Assembly (NCBI GenBank): GCA_009746045.1 | Contig: RPFO01000175.1 | Coordinates: 4,323,794-4,387,793, forward strand | Reading direction: 5' to 3' | DNA: 64,000 nucleotides | Source: Mesostigma viride | Taxonomy: Eukaryota; Streptophyta; Mesostigmatophyceae; Mesostigmatales; Mesostigmataceae | Part shown: positions 53,309-64,000 of the stretch, in pieces | How positions within the stretch are numbered: position 1 is the stretch's first letter | How the letters are laid out: the number at the start of each line of letters is the position of its first letter | The notes under the pieces: model-generated | Database searches by the model: none | What the model was told of the DNA's origin: nothing | The model's input: the letters and a program-made list of their open reading frames with translations, nothing else | Translations under genes and position numbers: made by a program

Positions 53309-56300
53309 CGCAACAATAATAGTGGTTAATTATATCCACGTGTGCCACATCATATGCGGCTCCTCACCACACATGTCTTTGCGCGTATTGTCGCCCATGC
53401 TCGGTGTCCCTGCCAGGGCGCCGGCTACTACAGCCTGCTCGCCAAGTGGCAAGGCCTCGCGCTTCAGACGTCCGTCACGCTCGTGGGCGTGCACGGCCCC
53501 ACGCTGTGGGCCAAGGCGCTGGGCAACCAGGAGCCTATAAATAAGATCGGGGACTTGGAGATGGATTACATGGAGCGGAGAAGCGTCGCGCTGGCGGACT
53601 ATGTCGTCAGCCCCAGCAACTACATCCTGCAGGTGGGTGGGCCAAGCAACTACATTTCGCAGGAGCGTGACCCCAGCAACTGCACCCTGCAGGTTCTTGG
53701 CCCCAGAAAATACTAATTCATCCTGCAGGTGATGGCTTGGGGGGGTTATATTGTTGGGATGTGGCATGGAATTTGCACCGTGAATTTTTTTATGAACGTA
53801 GGGAAGGATCTGTGTTAGTAATTCTGACTATAAATAGCTCCAGGCTCAAAGTAGGAAAGTTAGTGATTTGGGAATGTGTAGCAGTGCTGCTTGCAGCACA
53901 GTCTGCACCAAAAAACAAACACCGTGCCCGTTTCAGATCGGTGGTCGAACCACATTTACATCACTCTGCGTATGGTTGATAACTGGTGACTTTCTTGATT
54001 AGGGTGATTAGGGTAATTAGGGTGATTAGGGTGATTAGGGTGATAAGGGTGATAAGGGTGATTAGGGTGATTAGGGTGATTAGGGTGATTAGGGTGATTA
54101 GGGTGATTAGGGTGATTAGGGTGATTAGGGTGATTAGGGTGATTAGGGTGATTAGGGTGATTAGGGTGATTAGGGTGATTAGGGTGATCAGGGTGATTAG
54201 GGTGATTAGGGTGATTAGGGTGATTAGGGTGATTAGGGTGATTAGGGTGATTAGGGTGATTAGGGTGATTAGGGTGATTAGGGTGATTAGGGTGATTAGG
54301 GCGATTAGGGCGATTAGGGCGATTAGGGTGATTAGGGTGATTAGGGTTATTAGGGTGATTAGGGTGATTAGGGTGATTAGGGTGATTAGGGTGATTAGGG
54401 TGATTAGGGTGATTAGGGTGATTAGGGTGATTAGGGCGATTAGGGCGATTAGGGTGATTAGGGTGATTAGGGTTATTAGGGTTATTAGGGTGATTACGGT
54501 GATTACGGTGATTACGGTGATTACGGTGATTACGATGATTACGGTGATTACGGTGATTACGGTGATTACGGTGATTACGGTGATTATCGTGATTATCGTG
54601 ATTATCGTGATTATCGCGATCATCGTGGTTATCGTGATTATCGTGATTATCGTGATTATCGTGATTATCGTGATTATCGTGATTATCATGATTATCGTGA
54701 TTAGGGTGATTAGGGTGATTAGGGTGATTAGGGTGATTAGGGTGATTGGGGTGATTAGGGTGATTAGGGTGATTAGGGTGATTAGGGTGATTAGGGTGAT
54801 TAGGGTGATTAGGGTGATTAGGGTGATTAGGGTGATTAGGGTGATTAGGGTGATTAGGGTGATTAGGGTGGTTAGGGTGATTAGGGTGATTAGGGTGATT
54901 TGGGTTATTAGGGTGATAATCGTGACTATGGCAAGGAAATTTTGGTGTCTTGGGTAGCTTGTGCACATGCCATACATCGTGGGTATGTTACAAGGTTGGT
55001 TATCAACCTTGTAACATACCCTTCAAAGTAATGGAATTATAATTAAAATAAGGATATGAATAAGAATAAGAATCATGATGATAACGATAATGATTGTAAC
55101 ATTAATAATAATATGTCCATCGAGCTCACAGAAAATGCTGTACTAGCCGTGGTCACTGTAGCTGTGGTCACTGTAGCCGTGAAACATAGTGGTGATGATT
55201 AGTTCTGGTTTATCACTACCCAAACAAATCCATAGGATACCGGATAGGCATGCGCGTGCCAGCGTGCCAGTTGGCTGCAAAGGCAAACCCAGGTGTGGCC
55301 TAATAGAGGCACTTGACAAACCTCGCACAAATGCTGAGCCTTAAACACACGCATCTCTGGGCTGTTTGGTAGAAGAGGTAACTAGGGATAAAAAACCATT
55401 AGGTGGCGCAATGTTAGTCGATGTGTGGCATGCCAGGGCATTAATCCAGGATGCAGGATTTAGAATTTAGGGTTTAAGGTTAATAGTATAGGATTTAGGG
55501 CTTCTATAGTTTCATGTTTAGGGCTTAACCATAAAGCCTAACCTTCGGGGTGTAACCCCGAACTCACGACCTTCGGGATCTCGATAAGCTCGGGTCCTGT
55601 GGCATTGCTTAGACGTTTTCCACTTGGCTCTGTTCATGGTTGTCCGGCTAAGCAACAATTTAGGGGGTTGCTTTTGCGATGCCGTAGAATTGACAAGTGC
55701 AGTGGGTGGATTACATGGCTAGTAGGGATTACAGGCCTCTCGGTGCACTCTGGTCTGCGCTGTTTCACCATTGCCTGGTTCTTGCAGTGGATGGACAAGG
55801 AGGGGTGGCAGATGAACCCACACAGCTTCGTGCAGCCCAACCTGCTGCCGCTGGCCGAACGGCAAAACGCTTCCTCATTAGCAGCACTGAGGACGACTTC
55901 TTCAACGTCATCTTTTTCTGCGGAGGCGACGGCAGCGGTGGCAACGGGGGCGGCAGCGGGGGTGGCAGCGGGGGCGGCAGCAGCAGCGGCCATGGCCACG
56001 AGCGACGTGGGCGGAGTCCACGAAGATGCCCGTGAGAGCGGGGCCCAGGATACAAAGGAATTAGTCGTGAGGGAGCGCGAGGATGCGACAGGTGGCACCC
56101 AGCCGGCTCGCGCGATCGTGACTGGTTTAACAGAGCTGGTCTATTTTGGGCGTTTGGAGGTATGTCGTCATGCGTTTGAACTACTAGTAAGAGAAGGTTC
56201 ATGTTTTGGAGGGAAAGGGAAGAGAGCTAGGATGACTCTGGGCCACCGACATACCCTCACCAGTTACTAAGACTTAATTTGAATTTGTCAACGTTGCAGG

Positions 56301-59231
56301 TGCTGGCAGTCATGAGTCAGGGTGTAGCCTCATGCAGTATTTGTGGCGGCGTGCGGGATATCGCGGGCTACAGTCTCGTTGGTCACCATCACCACTGAGG
56401 CACCGACCTTGCTTTTAGCTTAACAAGGCACTGACTTTGCTGATTTGCTATCAGCACCAGGGCCGTCCTTGCTAGGGATGCTCGCAAGCTGTTATTTATT
56501 ATAGGTTTAGGGATACACATACGGATGCTTGCATATCAATACATATGACCAGGCTCTGTAGGCTTCCTTATGAGCTTGCTCATTCGGCCAGTTCATAATA
56601 ATAATGATGATAATGGTAATGGGGTGTATTAACTACCCATCATTGTCAGGGGCCAGTCTACAGACGGGCAGCAGCAGGAGCCTGCTGAGTCGGACTCTTC
56701 GTTGGAGCCATCTGCAAACTGTCAGCAGCAAGGCCCTATTTAAAAGACCCAAATTCCACCCAGGCTAGCTCGCAAGGTTATACTTTGTGCATGAGTTTGC
56801 CAATCCAAGTCTTTTTGTACTGCTCCAGCCGAGAGTTCATTCTTTACGCTTTGAGACTCTGTCAGCCGGATGCTTGAGGTAATGCCAAGTCATCTCAAGC
56901 TCATCCCCCATACGGCGACCTATGCACCACAAAAGCGCTTGGTGGTGTACTGCAGGCATATATCGCACCTTGCTTTCTACCATTTGGTCAACTGTGTCGC
57001 AGGGTTTGTTTGGTTCCCGATTGATTTTGAATTCTTCTGTTGGGCTGCCCACTTGGGTGCGTTTCTCAATGCTAACTAATGAGACTTTTTCTTCCTTTGC
57101 TATTTTTTCCCTTCACTTTGTCGAGCGCGTTCTGCCCCCGTCTGCCACCCTTACGTATGTATATGCCAGCATTTGTGTAATTCCACCCCCTTCCTCGTTC
57201 CCCCATTTGTGTCCCCTCTCATTGATCCCCTAACTGTCCTCACCATGCTGTTGCCGCATCATCCTCTTCATGCTGTTGTGTAACAAACATCTTTCGTCTT
57301 TCTCTCCTGCTCGCCGCGGTTTGTACCCTGCAGACGCGCAAGGGGGTCATCATGTTCTGTGACGCGGTGAGCTCCTGGTCGCGGCGGAGGCATGTTCAGA
57401 GGCGGAGGGAATGGAAATGGTGGGGGGGGATGGAAAGTGGGGGGGGGGGGGCGAGAAGAAGGATGATAGGGGCGTATGCGTATGTGGCCAAGGTGTGCTG
57501 GATGCAGCGTAAAAGTAGTGTGAAGCTAGCCACTGTCTGAACTACTGCATCCTTGCTTCTTAATCGCCTGACAATAAAGCCCAAACTTGTTTCGGCACTT
57601 CCCTAGTGTCAAACTATCGACGCCGTTTTATGTTTTCTATCTGTTTGTCCGCCACTGCTGTCAGCCCCTATCACCTGGCATTCCTCCCTTGCCACCTCCA
57701 TGCATGCACATGTGTGCATTTTCGCTGCCCCACCTCCAGGCATGCACAGGTATAAACATATTCTCGTCGGTTCTGTGTATATGTGTCCTCGGTGTATTCG
57801 CGTCGCCCGGGACGCTGATTTCCATTGATGCTGCACCAGCTCGCGTTCTTTCCAAACTCAGTGTACGCAAGTGACTCTACGTCATGAAGTGCAAATTTAG
57901 CAGCTCTGCTAATGCAGGTTTTCCATACCACGTCATGCCGCTTGGCGCGCCCTGCTGTATCCCAGGTGGAACGGCTGTTGGCCGTCCCAACCGATGTCGA
58001 CGCGGCAGCTGAGGCAGCCATGCCTCCAGAAACAAGGCGCCTTATTCTGGCACGCCGCAACCTCCAGCGCGTCACCTTCTTGGGGCGGGGGGCGATGGTG
58101 GACGGCAAGTTCGGCGTGCAGTATGTGCAGGAGCGAGCGCAGGGGTGGGACGTTCCCTGGAAGGTAAATTGAAGCCCCAATGTTGAAGTCCCAAGTTCAA
58201 TTATTTATCACTTCTTGGCCGCGCCGGCTCCCCCCAGCCACTAAATGGCAGTCCGAGCAACCCGCGTTTAGTGTGCTGCACATGGATCGGGCGTACCTTG
58301 TTTACTCGCCCGCTATTGGCCCACCGTCAAGTGCCCTTTCTGGATTGGTTGCGTGCTTGGCGAGCACCAAATAGTCATGGAATGGTTCTTGAGCCTTGAT
58401 TAGTTAACTGTTAGGAGACGCCCAATCTCTGTACTGCTATACTAGTATCCAGTCAGCCGCAGTGCAGTTTAGACATGATGTGGACTGTTCGCTGTCTGCG
58501 CCGAGTGTGCTGTATTTGGTTGCCGGCTACTCCCGATGCGTGCGTGGCAGTATGTGCCATGCTGGCATCTAGCAAATGCAGACTTTTTCACCCTTTGGAA
58601 TTCGGACTGGCTCTCTGTCTGGCAAAAATCATCAGAGTGCTGTCCCTCGGCCATGCTTCCTGAGCAGCAACACTTTCCCCATAGTGGGTAATATCGGATC
58701 TGTCCATGGAAACTGCTGGCGTGGTAGTGCGATTGGCCCGTTCTACTAGGAGGAGCATCATGTGCACAATGGCATGCATGTACCTATGCGCAACGGACTA
58801 GACCTGGGCCGGACACCCAGTCCGTGGAATTGCCCGCTCAGCCAGTCTCTCCCCAGTGGTGCGCCAAAGGCTTGGTTTCATCGGCACTGTGCTTGGTAAG
58901 CAAGGCAGGAGAAAGGTCCCTTTAGCTTTGTTCCGGCGCTCCCCCCCCGCCCCCCCTTTCACCTCTCCTACTCCCACACGCGCCCACTGACCCTTTCCCA
59001 TGCTCGATTGTCGGTTTCTTCTTTCCTTGGGGTCATGCATGTGGCTGGGGGTGAGCCTTCCAGTGATACAAACATCTGCTGTTGTGCTGACATCCGCGTC
59101 TCTTTACGTCCAGTACTCGTTATTATTGTTTGATGCCATCACGTTGTACTCTTTGGTACCCTCTCGCCCGTGCGGCCCTGCAGGTCATCTCGCGGATGGG
59201 GCCCAGGGAGGCCAAGGAGTACCTTTTGGAG
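49641..59231 (+). CDS. Secretory EGF-like domain GT4-type glycosyltransferase (3' partial, 8 exons seen)
   Basis: Exons 49641-49912, 50960-51398, 52612-52818, 53417-53632, 55788-56159, 57334-57366, 57966-58163 and 59184-59231 join in phase (595 residues) and continue beyond the window. The protein begins with a signal peptide or anchor (LIRGLIIIGVLACSHVSL, 10-27). An EGF-like module has six Cys at 82, 86, 92, 97, 99 and 108 (CRDNCNGRGQ, CVQGICICNTGFEGDVC). After a Pro/Ala/Gln linker, a glycosyltransferase fold starts at about 203: KVCLVTCEVVGPVNNGGIGT, FTEMAYSLRRRGHQ, DVIHFHDYQG, LVGVHGPTLW, ERRSVALADYVVSPSNYI, then the junction ELVYFGRLETRKGVIMFCDA, which uses an exon of only 33 nt. This motif series is that of GT-B, GT4-like retaining enzymes. 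Sugar donor and acceptor are unknown; the secretory route suggests cell wall or glycoprotein work. A long Ala/Gly/Ser insert lies in exon 5. Confidence 0.88.
50660..50865. repeat. 36-bp AT-rich repeat, about 5.5 copies
   Basis: Units ATGACATATATGATTCATAT, GGAATGATTCCTATAT are followed by a 24-bp poly-C run at 50881, in intron 1 (49913-50959). At 50340-50405 there is also a small GGGGGGCA repeat. Confidence 0.92.
51399..51660 (+). repeat. 60-bp array of the exon-2 donor, 4 to 5 copies
   Basis: The true border is AGGGGGCACCAG then GTGGGTGCGCTGGTTGGTGG at 51399. Each following unit ends AGGGGGCCGCGAG and restarts GTGGGTGTGCTGGTTGGTGG, so it repeats the last dozen exon bases plus about 48 intron bases. 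A more decayed copy of the exon end (ACCTGCGGCGAAAAGGCCAC) is at 51730. Confidence 0.93.
52190..52490 (+). mobile_element. Copia-type polyprotein remnant
   Basis: The frame reads AGCFLGHSTGRSALDGHPIL, YVHRRHHRWHVTETVLFHK, resembling the post-integrase region of Ty1/copia polyproteins (FLGxS ... rdVxFxE). It sits in intron 51399-52611, is short, and has no flanking catalytic motifs or LTRs that I can see. Confidence 0.35.
52825..52862 (+). repeat. Echo of the exon-3 donor
   Basis: GATGCCATCCACTGCCGTGA, CTGCCAG, GTGCGC duplicates GACGTCATCCACTTCCACGA, CTACCAG, GTACGC at 52792-52824. The copies are directly adjacent. Confidence 0.85.
53235..53308. repeat. (AAT)n microsatellite
   Basis: About 24 AAT/ATA triplets in intron 52819-53416. 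Confidence 0.95.
53638..53735 (+). repeat. Three echoes of the exon-4 donor
   Basis: The true exon ends CCCCAGCAACTACATCCTGC, AG, then GTGGGT at 53633. Copies: GCCAAGCAACTACATTTCGC AG (53641), CCCCAGCAACTGCACCCTGC AGGTTC (53672) and AAATACTAATTCATCCTGCA GGTGAT (53707). The last two keep a GT after CAG. Confidence 0.88.
53990..54930. repeat. 9-bp satellite GTGATTAGG, about 104 copies
   Basis: A 940-bp array in intron 53633-55787. A central block changes to GTGATTACG (54490-54590) and GTGATTATC (54590-54700) before reverting. This is evidence of regional homogenisation. Ile-Thr-Leu and Asn-His-Pro frames on both strands are artefacts. Confidence 0.97.
54981..55021. other. Perfect 18-bp inverted repeat with 5-nt loop
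   Basis: GGGTATGTTACAAGGTTG (54981-54998), loop GTTAT, then the exact complement CAACCTTGTAACATACCC (55004-55021). It lies about 50 bp after the end of the 9-bp satellite. It may form a hairpin or cruciform; no poly-T follows on either strand to suggest a pol III terminator. Confidence 0.9.
56160..57333. other. Intron 5 of the glycosyltransferase gene
   Basis: No repeat array or exon recognised over 1.17 kb. It is followed by the 33-nt exon at 57334-57366. Introns 57367-57965 and 58164-59183 are likewise unremarkable apart from poly-G at 57430-57450. Confidence 0.5.
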
Positions 59232-59368
59232 GTGATTGTGCTTGCACGCTGCCAGTCATCTAGTTGAGGATATTCCTTGGAGAGTCCCTGTCCACCAGTA
59301 GCCTTTAGCCCTTTCAGAGTCCTTGCCCACCCGCGCTCTTTATTTAGGGCTTCCTTCACTCAGGCGTG

Positions 59369-62300
59369 GCAGCGATCCTTGGACCACTTGCACTGTTTTA
59401 CTGCTATAGATCACAGGCGCGCAGCGATCCTTGGACCACTTGCACTGTTTTACTGCTATAGATCACAGGCGCGCAGCGATCCTTGGACCACTTGCACTGT
59501 TTTACTGCTATAGATCACAGGCGCGCAGCGATCCTTGGACCACTTGCACTGTTTTACTGCTATAGATCACAGGCGCGCAGCGATCCTTGGACCACTTGCA
59601 CTGTTTTACTGCTATAGATCACAGGCGCGCAGCGATCCTTGGACCACTTGCACTGTTTTACTGCTGTATGCTCACGGATCACAGGCGCGCAGCGATCCTT
59701 GGACCACTTGCACTGTTTTACTGCTGTATGCTCACGGATCACAGGCGTGCAGCGATCCTTGGACCACTTGCACTGTTTTACTGCTGTATGCTCACGGATC
59801 ACAGGCGCGCAGCGATCCTTGGACCACTTGCACTGTTTTACTGCTGTGTGCTCACGGATCACAGGCGCGCAGCGATCCTTGGACCACTTGCACTGTTTTA
59901 CTGCTGTGTGCTCACGGATCACAGGCGCGCAGCGATCCTTGGACCACTTGCACTGTTTTACTGCTGTGTGCTCACGGATCACAGGCGCGCAGCGATCCTT
60001 GGACCACTTGCACTGTTTTACTGCTGTATGCTCACGGATCACAGGCGCGCAGCGATCCTTGGACCACTTGCACTGTTTTACTGCTATAGATCACAGGCGC
60101 GCAGCGATCCTTGGACCACTTGCACTGTTTTACTGCTGTATGCTCACGGATCACAGGCGCGCAGCGATCCTTGGACCACTTGCACTGTTTTACTGCTGTG
60201 TGCTCACGGATCACAGGCGCGCAGCGATCCTTGGACCACTTGCACTGTTTTACTGCTGTGTGCTCACGGATCACAGGCGCGCAGCGATCCTTGGACCACT
60301 TGCACTGTTTTACTGCTGTGTGCTCACGGATCACAGGCGCGCAGCGATCCTTGGACCACTTGCACTGTTTTACTGCTGTGTGCTCACGGATCACAGGCGC
60401 GCAGCGATCCTTGGACCACTTGCACTGTTTTACTGCTGTGTGCTCACGGATCACAGGCGCGCAGCGATCCTTGGACCACTTGCACTGTTTTACTGCTGTG
60501 TGCTCACGGATCACAGGCGCGCAGCGATCCTTGGACCACTTGCACTGTTTTACTGCTGTGTGCTCACGGATCACAGGCGCGCAGCGATCCTTGGACCACT
60601 TGCACTGTTTTACTGCTGTGTGCTCACGGATCACAGGCGCGCAGCGATCCTTGGACCACTTGCACTGTTTTACTGCTGTGTGCTCACGGATCACAGGCGC
60701 GCAGCGATCCTTGGACCACTTGCACTGTTTTACTGCTGTGTGCTCACGGATCACAGGCGCGCAGCGATCCTTGGACCACTTGCACTGTTTTACTGCTATA
60801 CGGATCACAGGCGCGCAGCGATCCTTGGACCACTTGCACTGTTTTACTGCTGTGTGCTCACGGATCACAGGCGCGCAGCGATCCTTGGACCACTTGCACT
60901 GTTTTACTGCTGTGTGCTCACGGATCACAGGCGCGCAGCGATCCTTGGACCACTTGCACTGTTTTACTGCTGTGTGCTCACGGATCACAGGCGCGCAGCG
61001 ATCCTTGGACCACTTGCACTGTTTTACTGCTGTGTGCTCACGGATCACAGGCGCGCAGCGATCCTTGGACCACTTGCACTGTTTTACTGCTGTGTGCTCA
61101 CGGATCACAGGCGCGCAGCGATCCTTGGACCACTTGCACTGTTTTACTGCTGTGTGCTCACGGATCACAGGCGCGCAGCGATCCTTGGACCACTTGCACT
61201 GTTTTACTGCTGTGTGCTCACGGATCACAGGCGCGCAGCGATCCTTGGACCACTTGCACTGTTTTACTGCTGTGTGCTCACGGATCACAGGCGCGCAGCG
61301 ATCCTTGGACCACTTGCACTGTTTTACTGCTGTGTGCTCACGGATCACAGGCGCGCAGCGATCCTTGGACCACTTGCACTGTTTTACTGCTGTGTGCTCA
61401 CGGATCACAGGCGCGCAGCGATCCTTGGACCACTTGCACTGTTTTACTGCTGTGTGCTCACGGATCACAGGCGCGCAGCGATCCTTGGACCACTTGCACT
61501 GTTTTACTGCTGTGTGCTCACGGATCACAGGCGCGCAGCGATCCTTGGACCACTTGCACTGTTTTACTGCTGTGTGCTCACGGATCACAGGCGCGCAGCG
61601 ATCCTTGGACCACTTGCACTGTTTTACTGCTGTGTGCTCACGGATCACAGGCGCGCAGCGATCCTTGGACCACTTGCACTGTTTTACTGCTGTGTGCTCA
61701 CGGATCACAGGCGCGCAGCGATCCTTGGACCACTTGCACTGTTTTACTGCTGTGTGCTCACGGATCACAGGCGCGCAGCGATCCTTGGACCACTTGCACT
61801 GTTTTACTGCTATACGGATCACAGGCGCGCAGCGATCCTTGGACCACTTGCACTGTTTTACTGCTGTATGCTCACGGATCACAGGCGCGCAGCGATCCTT
61901 GGACCACTTGCACTGTTTTACTGCTGTGTGCTCACGGATCACAGGCGCGCAGCGATCCTTGGACCACTTGCACTGTTTTACTGCTGTGTGCTCACGGATC
62001 ACAGGCGCGCAGCGATCCTTGGACCACTTGCACTGTTTTACTGCTGTGTGCTCACGGATCACAGGCGCGCAGCGATCCTTGGACCACTTGCACTGTTTTA
62101 CTGCTGTGTGCTCACGGATCACAGGCGCGCAGCGATCCTTGGACCACTTGCACTGTTTTACTGCTGTATGCTCACGGATCACAGGCGCGCAGCGATCCTT
62201 GGACCACTTGCACTGTTTTACTGCTGTATGCTCACGGATCACAGGCGCGCAGCGATCCTTGGACCACTTGCACTGTTTTACTGCTGTGTGCTCACGGATC

Positions 62301-64000
62301 ACAGGCGCGCAGCGATCCTTGGACCACTTGCACTGTTTTACTGCTGTATGCTCACGGATCACAGGCGCGCAGCGATCCTTGGACCACTTGCACTGTTTTA
62401 CTGCTGTGTGCTCACGGATCACAGGCGCGCAGCGATCCTTGGACCACTTGCACTGTTTTACTGCTGTATGCTCACGGATCACAGGCGCGCAGCGATCCTT
62501 GGACCACTTGCACTGTTTTACTGCTGTGTGCTCACGGATCACAGGCGCGCAGCGATCCTTGGACCACTTGCACTGTTTTACTGCTGTGTGCTCACGGATC
62601 ACAGGCGCGCAGCGATCCTTGGACCACTTGCACTGTTTTACTGCTGTGTGCTCACGGATCACAGGCGCGCAGCGATCCTTGGACCACTTGCACTGTTTTA
62701 CTGCTACGGATCACAGGCGCGCAGCGATCCTTGGACCACTTGCACTGTTTTACTGCTGTGCTCACGGATCACAGGCGCGCAGCGATCCTTGGACCACTTG
62801 CACTGTTTTACTGCTGTGTGCTCACGGATCACAGGCGCGCAGCGATCCTTGGACCACTTGCACTGTTTTACTGCTGTGTGCTCACGGATCACAGGCGCGC
62901 AGCGATCCTTGGACCACTTGCACTGTTTTACTGCTATAGATCACAGGCGCGCAGCGATCCTTGGACCACTTGCACTGTTTTACTGCTGTGCTCACGGATC
63001 ACAGGCGCGCAGCGATCCTTGGACCACTTGCACTGTTTTACTGCTGTGTGCTCACGGATCACAGGCGCGCAGCGATCCTTGGACCACTTGCACTGTTTTA
63101 CTGCTGTGTGCTCACGGATCACAGGCGCGCAGCGATCCTTGGACCACTTGCACTGTTTTACTGCTGTGTGCTCACGGATCACAGGCGCGCAGCGATCCTT
63201 GGACCACTTGCACTGTTTTACTGCTGTGTGCTCACGGATCACAGGCGCGCAGCGATCCTTGGACCACTTGCACTGTTTTACTGCTGTGTGCTCACGGATC
63301 ACAGGCGCGCAGCGATCCTTGGACCACTTGCACTGTTTTACTGCTGTGTGCTCACGGATCACAGGCGCGCAGCGATCCTTGGACCACTTGCACTGTTTTA
63401 CTGCTGTGTGCTCACGGATCACAGGCGCGCAGCGATCCTTGGACCACTTGCACTGTTTTACTGCTGTATGCTCACGGATCACAGGCGCGCAGCGATCCTT
63501 GGACCACTTGCACTGTTTTACTGCTATAGATCACAGGCGCGCAGCGATCCTTGGACCACTTGCACTGTTTTACTGCTGTGTGCTCACGGATCACAGGCGC
63601 GCAGCGATCCTTGGACCACTTGCACTGTTTTACTGCTGTGTGCTCACGGATCACAGGCGCGCAGCGATCCTTGGACCACTTGCACTGTTTTACTGCTATA
63701 GATCACAGGCGCGCAGCGATCCTTGGACCACTTGCACTGTTTTACTGCTGTATGCTCACGGATCACAGGCGCGCAGCGATCCTTGGACCACTTGCACTGT
63801 TTTACTGCTGTGTGCTCACGGATCACAGGCGCGCAGCGATCCTTGGACCACTTGCACTGTTTTACTGCTGTGTGCTCACGGATCACAGGCGCGCAGCGAT
63901 CCTTGGACCACTTGCACTGTTTTACTGCTGTATGCTCACGGATCACAGGCGCGCAGCGATCCTTGGACCACTTGCACTGTTTTACTGCTGTGTGCTCACG
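59369..64000. repeat. 60-bp satellite, about 78 units, running off the window
   Basis: Unit parts: GATCACAGGCGCGCAGCGAT, CCTTGGACCACTTGCACTGT, TTTACTGCTGTGTGCTCACG. The first five or so units are 52 bp and lack GTGTGCTCACG; 52, 54 and 58-bp variants recur (for example near 60086, 60798, 61808, 62701, 62760, 62935, 63525, 63695). GTATG and GTGTG subtypes form clusters. It lies in the intron that starts at 59232. Because 60 is divisible by three and no stop occurs in some frames, it mimics ORFs of up to 1296 codons. Confidence 0.97.

Noticed and set aside
53956-54977. ORFs of 320 to 340 residues on both strands (Asn-His-Pro, Ile-Thr-Leu, Ile-Arg-Val repeats)
   Set aside because: They arise purely from translation of the 9-bp satellite and have no unique flanking coding sequence.
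59535-63946. Very long ORFs (up to 1296 codons on the plus strand, 876 on the minus) with 20-residue repeats
   Set aside because: They are produced by the 60-bp satellite, whose period is divisible by three; several frames on both strands are open, length variants shift the frame, and the array lies in an intron.
59369-64000. CRISPR-like array
   Set aside because: The units are contiguous with no unique spacers, and the context is a eukaryotic gene.

Overview
This is nuclear DNA from an intron-rich, GC-leaning eukaryote, most likely a green alga or another member of the green lineage. It carries a plant-type D-Ala-D-Ala ligase, a plant-type DEG protease, a P2X receptor (known from some green algae, not from land plants), GT-AG introns throughout and an interstitial (CCCTAAA)-type telomere-like tract. 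No prokaryotic operon, virus or CRISPR locus is visible. The species cannot be fixed from the sequence.

I assembled five spliced genes by joining exons with matching phase and recognisable family motifs. (1) 1572-13982 (+): C-terminal ligase domain of a D-alanine-D-alanine ligase, 12 exons, 5' end outside the window. (2) 20720-29189 (-): a P2X-type ATP-gated channel with two cytoplasmic EF-hand units fused after the second membrane helix; a probable terminal exon lies at 17920-18067. (3) 30046-31928 (+): a four-exon DCC-family thiol-disulfide oxidoreductase-like protein, divergent from the P2X gene. (4) 35593-47228 (-): a 12-exon DEG9-like trypsin/PDZ protease with an intact catalytic triad. 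(5) 49641-59231 and beyond (+): a secretory EGF-like plus GT4-type glycosyltransferase, 3' end outside the window. An unassigned intronless ORF lies at 48208-48894 (-).

Most of the remaining DNA is repeats: microsatellites, minisatellites with units of 9 to 78 bp, and at the right end about 4.6 kb of a 60-bp satellite inside the last visible intron of the glycosyltransferase gene. Intergenic stretches hold retroelement remnants and tRNA-like SINE heads.

The most striking structural feature is that many introns contain extra, decayed or tandemly amplified copies of their own splice junction: the last exon bases plus donor, or acceptor plus first exon bases. I call these splice-site echoes. 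They occur in four unrelated genes on both strands (with a weaker instance in the DCC gene), range from one copy to about 15, and in several introns the minisatellite unit itself is the echoed junction. This suggests that introns here grow by local duplication across exon borders. Together with the EF-hand-fused P2X channel it is what I would follow up first.
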